Shown: positions 53,641-64,000 of the stretch, one piece after another
How the letters are laid out: every line of letters begins with the position of its first letter
Numbering within the stretch: the stretch's first letter is position 1
From: Myxocyprinus asiaticus
Lineage: Eukaryota > Chordata > Actinopteri > Cypriniformes > Catostomidae
Assembly: GCF_019703515.2 (NCBI RefSeq)
Contig: NC_059356.1
Location: forward strand, 23,626,197 to 23,690,196
Direction of reading: 5' to 3'
Length of the DNA stretch: 64,000 nucleotides
Program-made: the position numbers and the translations under genes
The notes under the pieces: model-generated
What the model was told of the DNA's origin: nothing
What the model saw: the letters and a program-made list of their open reading frames with translations, nothing else
Databases searched by the model: none

Positions 53641-55045
53641 CAGTGTTTCCCAACCACTGTGCCCACTAGTGTGCCATGAAAGATTGTCAGGTGTGCCATG
53701 GAAAATTATCAAATTCCTCTAAATAAATAAATACCGTTTTTTTTTTTTCGGATATTTTAGTGAAGGCATAGAGACGGTAGAAAAGTTTTTAAGTTTCCAA
53801 TTCAGTATTTTCCATTACAAAGTATTTTATGCAACCAGTTTAAATATTTTGTCTATCATAACATTATTGTTCTAACAAACTCTAATCCGTTGTCTAACGC
53901 AACTCCTCACATGCCCACAAAATGATGCTTCATCATCACACTTGTAATTGAATGAATTAATAGAATACAACAAGACTAAAAGCTGATTATTTGTGCAATA
54001 CAAGCAAGAACCAATGTGCACAATTTCTTCTACTCTGCCTTTTCTCCTGCCTTGTTTAAACTTTCACCATGCACCGCAGCGCTTCTTGCGTGCAGCTTTC
54101 CACAGCCCAAAGTGTTTAGTCAGTGTCAGGTGTGCTCACAGCTGCGCTAATGTAAACAAAGATGTCTCGCGCGCACCAGACACAAATGGGATAAAAGATT
54201 AATTGATACTTAAATTTCAGTCTGTTCCTCACACAAATTTATAGAATGGCTTCAGAAGAATTTAAATATAAGGCACGAGTGATATGAATGACTTTTTTGA
54301 GATGGGTGTGAGAGCGGGCAATCGTCTGGCAGAGAGAGTGTTCCGTGACCACTATCGGCCTTTCAATAACATATAACGTATGGAGAAGGGCAGTTGGTGG
54401 ACCTTTTGGTGTCGGCTTAGCATGTACCCAGGGACACCAAGTGACGGTTTTGGTCTCAGGTCCATTTTCATTTCAATGGTTATTCAGTTTAGTCAGTATC
54501 ATCAATCGGGGTAAATTATTGTCCAGAGGTCCGCTTCCGAAACGGCGCGAAAATGGCAATGTCATGTGGTACCTGTTATTTTTCTCTGCACTGGCCAGGA
54601 TGGGCCAATCACAGTCATTTATTATTACTGGAAGTTTACTGGAGTTTAATAATGCTTTTATGCTGAGGTGGATTTCCATTCACAGGAATGAATTCTTGCA
54701 ATTATTCATTTTTATTAAAAATATCTATCCAGTGTTAAATGTCTCCAGCAGTTTGTCCTGCAGCAGTATCAATTTGTATTCTTTTTTTTTTATGTATTGT
54801 ATATAGTAAGTATATAGGCATAATTAAAATGTTTAATGTATTTATGTAATAAAAAGCATGCCAAATGTTCATTCATTCGCATTCTTTTTCAGTGAAGTGA
54901 AACTTGTTCATTTAGTTTTCATAGTACTTTTAAATAAAACTTTTTTGTGAAATAAAGTCGAAAGACAATGCAGTTTATTTTGTATATTTCAATCATTTTC
55001 GATTAAATGATTAGATTCTCAAAATCTAAAAAATTGAGAACACTG
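53641..55045. mobile_element. hAT-type non-autonomous element, long variant
   Basis: Ends CAGTGTTTCCCAACC and AAAAAATTGAGAACACTG are hAT-like inverted repeats. Several interior blocks match the 910-bp element at 43068-43977, for example GCCTTTTCTCCTGCCTTG and GTAAACAAAG, and GTCCAGAGGTCCG. The length is about 1405 bp. No transposase frame is visible and flanking octamers do not match. Confidence 0.7.
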
Positions 55046-55049
55046 GTGT

Positions 55050-55580
55050 AAGGACTCTACAAAGTTATTTTTCCTGTTACAGATCATTTCCATTTATTCT
55101 CTGTCAAAACTCATTCATTAACCTGTTCATGTTTGTCTGATGTGTGTTAGTTTAGTCTATGTTGTAGTTTAGTCATTAAAGTTTTGTTTGTATTCAAAGA
55201 GAAGTTGACTTATATTTTGATAAATTAAATCGTCACTTGAATTTTAAGATCTACGTTCCATGCTCAAACAATATTTCAACATATTTGTGATATTATTTTC
55301 GATGGCCATGAGAATAGTACTACTCTAAAAGGTTAAAAGATACATCATATCAACTCCGCACAGGCCGCAGGTTGATCAGACGTAAACATTAATTCTTTCA
55401 GTATTCCCCGAATTAAGCATAATTCCCTTCTTGAGCTAAATTAATTGCATATAAATTATTAGCAGATACAACAAGCCTGTTGTATTACATATTTAATGTT
55501 TGAGGATTTTAACCAGATTTCCAATCTGCTCATTTGTCATTTCTCTTGCATATATTTCCTACATTATTTTTAGTGGTCCA
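55050..55580. other. no gene recognised
   Basis: AT-rich sequence before the SINE target site. Part of 55080-55210 could be an older repeat. Confidence 0.3.
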
Positions 55581-55592
55581 ACGCGGCCAAGA

Positions 55593-56022
55593 ATATATTT
55601 GTTTTTTTATCCCCTTTTCACCCCAATTTGGAATGCCCAATTTCCACTACTTAGTAGGTCCTCTTGTAGTCACGCTTATTCACCTCAATCCAGGTGGTGG
55701 AGGACAAGTCTCAGTTGCCTCCGCTTCTGAGACAGTCAGTCCGCGCATCTTATCACGTGGCTCGTTGTGCATGAAATCGTGGAGACTCCCAGCATGTGGA
55801 GGCTTATGCTACTCTCCAAGATCCACGTGCCCCATTGAGAGCAAGATAAACTAATTGCGACCACAAGGAGGTTACCCCATGTGACTCTACCCTCCCTAGC
55901 AACCGGGCCAATTTGGTTGCTTAGGAGACCTGGCTGGAGTCACTCAGCACACCCTGGATTTGAACTTGCGACTCCAGGGGTGGTAGTCAGCGTCAATACT
56001 CGCTGAGCTACTCAGGCCCCCC
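55593..56022 (-). mobile_element. tRNA-derived SINE with 10-bp target duplication
   Basis: The element is flanked by GCGGCCAAGA at 55583-55592 and 56023-56032. On minus it starts GGGGGGCCTGAGTAGCTCAG, with a B box AAGTTCAAATCCAGG, and shares its body (GGTTGCTAGGGAGGGTAGAG) with the copy at 8540-8970. It ends in a T-rich tract on plus (55600-55610). This is the better preserved of the two copies. Confidence 0.85.
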
Positions 56023-56136
56023 GCGGCCAAGATTCTTAAACTAATTATTTACATATAAAATCCTACATATTATTGGTGAAGATACGTAGGCAGTTTAATT
56101 TAAATTGTGAGCAGATTGCGAATCACTTAGTCTTTG

Positions 56137-56337
56137 TTTACATTTGCATTTATGCATTTGGCAGACGCTTTTATCCAAAGCAACTTACAGTACACTTATT
56201 ACAGGGACAATCCCCCTGGAGCAACCTGGAGTTAAGTGCCTTGCTCAAGGACACAATGGTGATGGCTGTGGGGATTGAACCAGCAACCTTTTTATGTTAT
56301 ACCAGTTATGTGCTTTAGCCCACTACGCCACCACCAC
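56137..56337 (-). mobile_element. tRNA-derived SINE, HE1/V-SINE-like
   Basis: On minus the head GTGGTGGCGTAGTGGGC and B box GCTGGTTCAATCCCC are followed by GTCCTTGAGCAAGGCACTTA. The tail TTGGATAAAAGCGTCTGCC is the ending known from HE1-type fish SINEs and their partner LINE. It ends in ATGCAAATG-type repeats. Confidence 0.8.
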
Positions 56338-56339
56338 TT

Positions 56340-57470
56340 TGTGCTGTATTTAATATTTTTCCTTACGTCAAGGTAATTTTATTGTATTTTATTGAGTGTT
56401 GGGTGTCTAATCAGAGTATTTCTAATCAGTCTGCAATTTTTGCCAAAATACATAAAAGGTGTGAAAATGTTATTTTATTTTATGTATTTAGAATATGCAA
56501 AATATTAGCTATCAAATTAGCCTTAGCAAGACAAAGGAGGTGGACATTTTATTTTCAAAAACATTAAAATGTAATTTCCATCAAAGTCATTTCCACCATG
56601 TAATGATATTAAACACAGTACAGAATTTGAGATGTGGAGGAAAATGCACTGCAGTAGAAATTTTCATGACTTAAAAAATAAAAATAAAAAATACACTATT
56701 GGACATTGTTAGTAAACAAATTAAACAAATAAATAAAACATAAAAAAGAGATATTGAGGGTGAAAAATTTGTGCTTACTGCAAAAAGCCTCTGCCTAAAT
56801 ACATTGTATATGTGTAAAATCTTACTCGTTGGTCAACAAGGTTCAGAGTGTGAAAAAACAAGACCCATGTCTTACGTTCATCATCCCAGTGCATTTTTTC
56901 ACACTCTGTCTGAAGGGGTCCTTATGGAATAAATAAGTCTTGTGTTTAAAGCATTCTCTTAAGGGCTTCCTTTAAACACACCGACATCGGAGGAGTATAG
57001 AGCTCTGGCAATTGCATATTTTCTTCAAAGTAATGGTGTGTGTGTGAACCCACAGAGAGACCACTAAAAAACTATGAAAATAAAGCAGCAGCAGAAAAGA
57101 GCTGTGGGGAGCCCTGAACACAAAGCAAGAGAAAGGGTAAGATCTGAAAAAAATGTCACAATGCCTGATCACAGGGAGAAACAAAATGTCAGAGGTCATG
57201 TGATGAGACATGATTTGAGTGATCTACATTCTACTGAAAAGTGAATCCAAATGTCACAGTATGCACTCGTACATAAAAGAGTATTCTTATGATCTTAGTG
57301 TGATGTTACATACCTCTAGTTTCACCAGATTGTCAGGAAAAGACAAACTGATCTCACAGTGAAATCAGAAAAAAGTAGGTTGACTATTATTTAGCTGAAA
57401 TCGGTCTGTACTTACCCCCCCACCCCCAAAGTTGCCAAAGCATTAACTGTTTTCAGGTGAATGGGCATGT
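56340..57470. other. no gene recognised
   Basis: AT-rich sequence with A-rich stretches (56680-56745). Two facing copies of TTCACACTCTG (as CAGAGTGTGAAAAAACAAG at 56845 and TTTTTTCACACTCTGTCTG at 56895) make a short inverted pair. Confidence 0.35.
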
Positions 57471-57474
57471 GTGA

Positions 57475-57664
57475 GCTCCATTTTCCGCTTGTAATATCCA
57501 TGGAGGGGCGAGTTGTTTTCAACTCTACAGGCTGTAATACAGTGATGAGAAATGCACATTTTATAAACTGAACCCCCCCAACCTGCTTTTCCTGGTGTCA
57601 ACGCAGAATCCAAACTTGGGTCTCCCACATTGCTGACGCAGTGCACTACCAGTTGCACCACAGG
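57475..57664 (-). mobile_element. tRNA-like SINE fragment
   Basis: On minus the head reads CTGTGGTGCAACTGGTAGTG (A box) and, about 35 bp on, CCCAAGTTTGGATTCTGC (degraded B box). The downstream body is unrelated to the other SINEs here. The 3' end is unclear. Confidence 0.5.
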
Positions 57665-57853
57665 AGAAGGTAAACATGCTGGAGCCGAAGCAAAAATGTC
57701 TGATAGGACATGGCACTTGTCGGTGAGTCAGCATAATGTTGCTGATCCTAGGGTATCCGAAACAATATGTCGACTTCCCGTGTAATCATGTTGGGAATGG
57801 ATGTATGTCCTTGAGGAAGTGTCAAGTGAGGTGATTATCTGCATGAATATAAG

Positions 57854-58458
57854 GGGTCTGTTCCAAAACTTAGTGAGCTGCCTCACTGTCTCCTGCCTAC
57901 ATAGGCAGCTGTCTTCCATGGCAGCGTCCTTACTGAAATGATGCCTCATAAGAGAGCGATTTGGAACACTCTACATAAGTGGCAGCTCCACACATCATTC
58001 AAATAGCGCTCCTCATGCACAGTGCACGTGAGACTCAACTCACAACTGATTTCAATACAGGTGACGCAAGAGAAACAACGCAATCCTCTAATGAGCCTAA
58101 ATATTAGGCACATACACATTTTGGGTAAAATAGCTGATTTTGTGTCATATTAAACTGTTATTTATTTATACTTTTCAGTATTGAATAGATTATAAGTATA
58201 TTTATAATCTAAATTGCTCTCACTTTGTCCACCAACTTGGATTATTTTTCCGCTGAGCTCATCACGGTGCATTCTAGGATCGCCTACACGGGGAAGGATA
58301 CATACAATGCTACCTTTGAATTTGGCCAAAATGAGATATCTTAAGAGGCAGCATAATTAAGATACCTTCCTTTTGGAACAGCCTTTGGTCGGGGGAGCAC
58401 CTATGATGCATTAAAATGCTGCCTCCAGAGGACGCTCACTAGGTTTTAGAACAGACCC
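57854..58458. mobile_element. MITE with GGGTCTGTTC ends
   Basis: Left GGGTCTGTTCCAAAACTTAG and right CTAGGTTTTAGAACAGACCC are inverted over 25 bp with two mismatches. An inner GAGCTGCCTCA/GGCAGC motif resembles that of the element at 9082-9199. It is non-coding and about 605 bp long. No clear target duplication. Confidence 0.75.
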
Positions 58459-58699
58459 TAGGTGAGATACATTCTGGGTGGGGACACACATTTGAGGTGT
58501 TGGGGTAATACTACATCCCTTTATCTGTGTTTGACATGCTGTAATAAAGAGAGCCAGGCTGTTTATATGAGACAGCAGCATCCTGTGAGACAGCTGTGTC
58601 CTGGATATAATAAAAATGTACCTTTCTTTGTCCTTTCATTTGAATTCTGCTTGACTTCCAGAAATAAATATCAAGGAAATTATGTTCTTCTTTAGCTAC

Positions 58700-58835
58700 A
58701 GGACTGATGATACATGATACATGATACATGTACATGTCAAAATCTTGGAAATCTGACTTCAAGTGGCGTTCCATTGCACTTTTCCAAGCAGAAAGTCGGA
58801 ATTTCTGACTTTCCGAGTTGAATGGAATGCAGCAT
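58700..58835. repeat. short tandem ATACATG and palindromic CGGAA repeat
   Basis: Three ATACATG/GATACATG units lie at 58707-58730. They are followed by a loose palindrome, GGAAATCTGACTTCAAG and AAAGTCGGAATTTCTGACTT, of a kind dispersed in fish genomes. Confidence 0.5.
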
Positions 58836-58839
58836 TGTA

Positions 58840-59440
58840 CTGACACCTAGGCATGGATGCAGAATTACCCAAAACCAAATAGTTTTCGGTTACAGATGTA
58901 TTGAAGAAATGCACTTATCACAGTTAGCCATGATTCATTTTTACCAAGGGGTACTCCCGAGATAAAACGAGTAGTGTTTGGCTGGTCATGTTATCTAAAC
59001 ATGGTGGCCTCCATGAGGCAGCCGATTTCCATGTAAAGCTTTTATTAGGCTACTGATATGACTGGACTCTTGAGTGAGTGTACATGATTTTTAAACAAAT
59101 GTACAATTAAAAGTACTATTCATATCTTTAGGGGCAAAACTTTTTAATCAGGAAAATCTTACTGAATGTACCTTTAAAATGGACCATCCAGCAACACATC
59201 AGAGCCAAACTGCCATCAGAAGATATACAGATACAGATGAACATTTTCCTCATAATGCTCTTTACCCACCACACAATCTTTTTTCACCCTGTTTCATCAC
59301 CTCTTCTGTACACCTCTTCCAATGTCTTTTTCTTTCCCTTCCTCTGCTTTTCTTTGTCTAATTCCAGCCGAACGAATGTAGGAGACTGGATTGCCTTTCT
59401 ACTTGTCTCTGTGTAATCTTACAGCTCTGTTCAATCAGTG

Positions 59441-59497
<57 letters not shown>

Positions 59498-60020
59498 ACT
59501 CTCTTGACTTTCTCTCTCAGTCACTCTCTCTTGCTTTCTTTCTCCTGTTTCTGTGAAAAGACTCTCTGAAGACAGGCAGAAACTACATATTAAGACAACC
59601 TCTCTCTTTTTCACTCACAGGCTATTCTGAGCACATCACATAAATGTGTTTGTTGCCTGGCAGCGCTAAATTAAAAGCTGTGTTCTGAAATAAGGATTGA
59701 CTTTAAATTTTACATGATAATTACACTGGAATAGCAAGACTCAGTTGCTCCCTTAGTCATTGATATCTTATCTGGATCCATTTCTCAAAATAAGTGGGCA
59801 CAACATCAGGCTAAAAGAAATAACTAAGGACCTGGATCAACCTTTGCACACCTAAGGTTTACAAAACATTGCGTAGGAAACTTGTCAAAACCCCGTAAAC
59901 TGATGTGCAAGCAGGGTTTCATGAGTTCTGACTTTAACAAGCAAAGTTCAACTCTTGTGTCAGACAGACTCTTAGCTCATAACTAGCTAATAACAGAGCA
60001 TGATGTGAGTGTAAGCAAGG
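58840..60020. other. CT microsatellite and low-repeat sequence
   Basis: It holds the (CT)n array at 59446-59493. The stretch 59620-60000 looks unique and may be conserved. No exon was identified. Confidence 0.4.
59446..59493. repeat. (CT)n microsatellite
   Basis: About 23 CT units, followed by CACTCACTCTC. Confidence 0.9.
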
Positions 60021-60026
60021 TCAGTA

Positions 60027-60524
60027 TGTCAGGATCCTGACACTCTTGTTGAGTTTTTATTTAGAGTCAGGGTCCTGTCACCTGTTTATCTGTGTCTTGA
60101 CTCCGCCCCTAGCTTGTCCTATTATTAGTTTATTAGTTTTTCCCCATTTGCCCTCCTAATTTTTCTCCTTATACAGTATATTCTGTCTGTTCCCTAGTGT
60201 GTTTGTCAGTTCATCATCAGTGTTTTCTCTCCTGGATTTTGACTTTGGTTTTCTATGTTGTGGATTATCCCTTCGTTCAGGAATGTTGGTTTTTGTGTTT
60301 GTTGTCTGTCAGTCTCTGCCCTTGTGCCTGCCCGTACATTTTCCCTGTTTTAGTTTTTGCCCTGCCTGCATTGTCAGCAGCCTGTATATTACTTTTGGAC
60401 TTTTTGCATTTTCTGTCTTAGACTTTTTATTTTTTATTATTATTATTATTATTTTATTTATTTATTGGTAATAAAGGTTTCTTCAAATGTTCCAATATTG
60501 AGTCGTGTTCCGCAATCCTTGACA
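60027..60524 (+). mobile_element. probable solo LTR
   Basis: The segment starts TGTCAGGATCCTGACAC and ends CAATCCTTGACA, with GGTAATAAAGGTTTC as a poly-A signal near 60467. Its style (T-rich with TGTCTG words) matches the solo LTR at 14522-15192. Flanking pentamers CAGTA and CAACA agree at only three of five bases, so the duplication is unproven. An ATT repeat lies at 60434-60460. Confidence 0.65.
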
Positions 60525-60691
60525 CAACAGGCTAATTTGTATTCTCCAAACATCTCTTCCATTGTTACATTACACAAGCTATTATCTAACCTGTAGGATG
60601 GAAGCATTTCTAATTTCACCTCCTATAGAACAGCCCTTTTCCTGAGAGCCCATTAACCATCAATCACTTGCTAAACTTCAATCACTCTTTG

Positions 60692-61474
60692 TTAAAGGGA
60701 TAGTTCAACCAAAAATGAAAATTCTCTCATCATTTACTCACCTTCATGTTATCCCAGGTGTATATGACTTTCTTTCTTCACCAGAACACATTTGAAGAAA
60801 AATAGAAAAAGAAAAAAATCACAGACAGTCAGCATATACATCATCCCTACGACACCAGCTGTTAAATTAATGTCTTCTTAAGCGAAACAATCGCTTTTGG
60901 TGCAAAAAAGATTAATATTTAAGTACTTAAATATTTTTTTAACTCTAAATCATGCTTCCGGTCAGAAGCGGTATGTGTGTGTGACATAATCGCATTGCCA
61001 TTTGAAACATGCAGGAACTGAGGCACGTAAGTCACAGCCAGAAGAGCAGCGCTGTTTACAAGTAGGAAGGAGGAATGCTGTACAGTAGCTCGACTGGTTT
61101 TGGTTTAGATCTGTTATTATCTGTTTCTTTACTCACAATGATGCATTTGTTTGCTTATCATGGATATATCAACCGAGTGGAGAACGTGAGAACTCCACCC
61201 TCTCCTGCGTTGAATTATAGTTAAAAAGTACTTAAATTTTGACCTTTTTTTGCACCAAAAGTGATCATATCACTTTAGAAGACAATAATTTGACAGCTGG
61301 AGTCGTATCAATGACATTTATGCTTCCCGTCTGTGATTTTTGGACCTTCAAAAGAGAAATCGCCATTCACTTGCATTTTAAGGACCTACTGAGCTAAGAA
61401 ATTTTTCTATTTTTCTTCAAATGTGTTCTGGTGAAGAAAGTAAGTCATCATTTCTGGGCGTACTATCACTTTAA
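60692..61474. mobile_element. foldback MITE, complete copy
   Basis: It opens TTAAAGGGATAGTTCAACC and closes GGCGTACTATCACTTTAA. The arms contain ACACATTTGAAGAAAAATAG and CTATTTTTCTTCAAATGTG in inverted order. It is non-coding and about 783 bp long. Confidence 0.75.
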
Positions 61475-61546
61475 AGGTGATGTTCAATATTGAAATACTT
61501 TCTCCTATCCCAACTTAAGGTAGACAGACACTAAGTTGACACAACT

Positions 61547-61700
61547 AAAGCCCCGTTCACACTGTGGGCGGCTTTGTTGCTTGGTGTCACTAGACTTTGC
61601 TATCTGTGTCGCTGGTGGGTGTTCCTACTGCTGCTGCCACTCTTACGTTATTGGTGGACTGCACAACTGCTCTCTTTTGACGTCTGTGGTTGAAACATAA
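61547..61700. repeat. partial copy of the CGTTCACA MITE
   Basis: AAGCCCCGTTCACACTGTG followed by GTCACTAGACTTTGC and TGTTCCTACTGCTGC parallels the left end of the element at 49599-50365. No right end was seen. Confidence 0.55.
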
Positions 61701-61704
61701 AATT

Positions 61705-64000
61705 TTAAGACACTCATGAATCTGATGGTGTGAGGTATACCCATGGTTGCCTGTGATCACCATATAAGAGCTACCCCAAGAGTTACAGATAGTAAGAAGA
61801 ATGTCCTGCAAGGCTTGTATACAAAAAATATGTAATCTGAGCAAGTAAATATCACATCAGCCGGAGATTCTTTTCTTTCTTTATTGACATGATGTAAACA
61901 CACAAGGACTAATGATGGAAACCTGACATTTCCCATCAAGTGAGGATGTGTATTCATCAACCTGTTACATGTCTGACATAATTATACAGGCATATTGAAG
62001 TTAAAACTTGTTTTGACAATATTTCAGGGAAGAACCTACATAAATTCTTCACTGTAAACCATTGATGTCCCTTTATAATAACTTTTCTTAACATTAGCAC
62101 ACTTTATTACATTACATAATGCTTAAAAGATTATTAAAGCTGCAGCACTGTTTATATCCACCATTGAAACTGGAAGCATGGTTGCCTGCAGTGTGACATC
62201 ACAGTAATTTAATCTATAGAACAGCAACTGATTTGGCAACAGTAACAATTCGTCCTGATGATGGAAATGCACTTTTTAAGTGGAATCAGAAACAGAATTA
62301 TTTAATTCCTTACAATTCCTATCAATAATAACACCCCAGATCATTAAATAAGATTTTACCCAGTGCACTGTGTGTGACACATGGTGATCGAGATAAGACA
62401 AGCATACATTTTTTACGATTACACCATTTTGGAGTGCTTTAAAGCACACTTTTCAAGGAAAGTGTGAAGATTGTATTTAATTTAGATCTGATCTACAAAA
62501 TTCAAAATGTAATCCTATTTTGTGAGATTAAAAGAAAAGGATCATTAAGAAAACAAAAGCACACAGTTGGATCAGCCTGCCTCACCCTCAGGTGATGGAT
62601 ATTCAAACAATGCTAATGTAGGCGAAGATTTTGACAAAGCACTTATTATTCCAAAAGCCAGCCAATAGAACAGCTAAACTCCGCTGGATGATTAGAGTAT
62701 GTTTAGAGATGTTCTTTTCATTCAGTCAGCAGAGACGTGTACATCAAAGGCTAATCAGAGCTCTTGCATTGCACTTGCATGTATGAAAATACCGCCAATG
62801 ACAATGTCACTGCCACAAGGGCATGAGTTTGCCTGAAGCATTTCTGTCAAATAAGAAACTCAGAGGAGTGACACTTATAATTTCAACAGCCCTTCGTCCT
62901 CCACAGATAAATTTAATCTTGCTCTGACTGAATTTAGTTTCTCTCACAGACCCACCAACGCACACATACATGCACACACACATTTACGCAATTAACGTGA
63001 GCTGCTGAATTGTATCTCTATTTCTGAAATTCAAACCTCCTGCTGTTTACTGCTGTTGGCCCCCTTCTGCTTGCATTTCTAGTCCCATGCATTGCAGTGA
63101 AATGCTTCCTCTTTCACCTGTAAACATCTCTCTCTACACATAGTCATGCATTTCTATTATTTAGATGATTATTTTGATTATTTAGATTAAAGGTCATCCT
63201 TTACATCGATGTTATATTACTGTATAATTACATTATAATTACTATGTAATACCAATTAACTACATTTACTAAATGTGTAATTTTGTGAAATGCTCAATTA
63301 AACATTTTCTTTGTTATTATTTTAGTAATTAATTATAGTAGCACATAATGTATGTAACAGACACTGTATTTTATGATTTATTTGAGTACACATGCACATA
63401 CTAAACACCACATATAACCTTTATAAAAAAAAAGTACTATGCTGCTAACATGGTACTGTGATGGTGAAATACGGTAAATGTGCCATATTACTAAATTATT
63501 AATATATTCAGATACCATGGTATTTACAGGATACACCAGGTACACCAAGAATACAATGGTATGATGTTAAAAAAAAAAAAAAAAAAAACATTATTTCCAC
63601 AGTACGTCAAAATAAAAGTTGTAGTACCATGGTTACTTTTTTACTTCTTTGTTAGTGTGGTAGGTACATGTTTTCACAATAATACCTTGACATTTATCAG
63701 TCAGTATGTTTACATGGCCAAGTATGACTCAATATATACTCACATTTTTGAAGGAAGTATATCAGTTGAGCAAGTGTTTAATACACATTGCACATTACCT
63801 CTGTCTTTCGGAGAAAGTGCACAACACCGAGGCCAACTGTGTTCCAATTAACATCCTGGACGAAGTCGAGCTACAATTCACATTATCTAGATCTGTTTGT
63901 CCAACTTCGCAAAAATCGAACTGGTATGATTTTAGTCAGAATAAAGCATTTACATGACATTTTCAAAAGATGAATTATTGTTTTATTCCAACTGAAATCA
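61705..64000. other. mostly unique sequence, no gene recognised
   Basis: About 62100-63130 is free of recognisable repeats. Near 63430-63620 are A-runs and several ATGGTA/TACCATG words. No exon with splice sites was identified. Confidence 0.35.

Overview
The window reads as a stretch of teleost fish nuclear genome, most likely a cyprinid. It is AT-rich, has no operon-like gene packing, carries spliced-gene signals, and is filled with repeat types typical of that group: APE-type LINEs, Tc1-like and hAT DNA transposons, foldback MITEs that begin TTAAAGGGATAGTTCA, tRNA-derived SINEs, solo LTRs and microsatellites. The organism call is an inference from repeat content. No family name could be checked against a database, so names are given at superfamily level unless the protein motifs are clear. 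All alignments were made by eye and boundaries are approximate unless a target-site duplication is stated.

Only one host coding exon is recognised: a synaptogyrin exon (10572-10806, + strand, SYNGR3-like) with a good acceptor and donor and the expected phase. No flanking synaptogyrin exon was seen in the more than 53 kb that follow, so much of the window may be one TE-swollen intron. A very small exon-like segment at 47-114 is a weak candidate.

Layout. 0-4 kb: a decayed LINE 3' half (380-1010) and an L2/CR1-like LINE (about 1400-3600) whose ORF1 esterase region contains a 185-bp internal inversion. 4.4-5.5 kb: two outward-facing inverted copies of a Tc1 transposase tail. 5.5-6.4 kb: a minus-strand LTR retrotransposon fragment with LTR, primer-binding site and GC-rich leader. 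6.9-10 kb: foldback MITEs and a tRNA-SINE. 10.5-11.2 kb: the synaptogyrin exon and a second LTR relative. 13-16 kb: MITEs, a solo LTR with a 5-bp duplication, and a SINE. 18.4-20.7 kb: a palindromic repeat, a TA microsatellite, a MITE and a young Tc1 element with one nonsense codon. 22-24 kb: a 33-bp minisatellite and a minus-strand Tx1/L1-like LINE. 27.7-32 kb: MITEs, including an hAT element with an 8-bp duplication. 32.1-37.2 kb: an APE-type LINE split by an LTR retrotransposon with a gag-like ORF carrying two peptide-repeat arrays. 39.5-40 kb: a tandem repeat of about 153 bp. 40.5-44.6 kb: a Tx1/L1-like LINE interrupted by a solo LTR and then an hAT element. 47.5-50.4 kb: a MITE, an internally deleted Tc1 and another MITE. 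52.4 kb: a near-perfect 30-bp hairpin. 53.6-58.5 kb: an hAT relative, three SINEs and a MITE. 60-61.5 kb: an LTR and a full foldback element.

The elements do not act as one pathway. What they record is layered insertion: older LINEs serve as hosts for later LTR and hAT insertions, and duplications plus intact copies of the same LINE give the order of events. I found no convincing new multi-gene system. The most unusual signals are the LINE-internal inversion, the young Tc1, the outward-facing Tc1 palindrome, the repeat-rich gag ORF and the hairpin.
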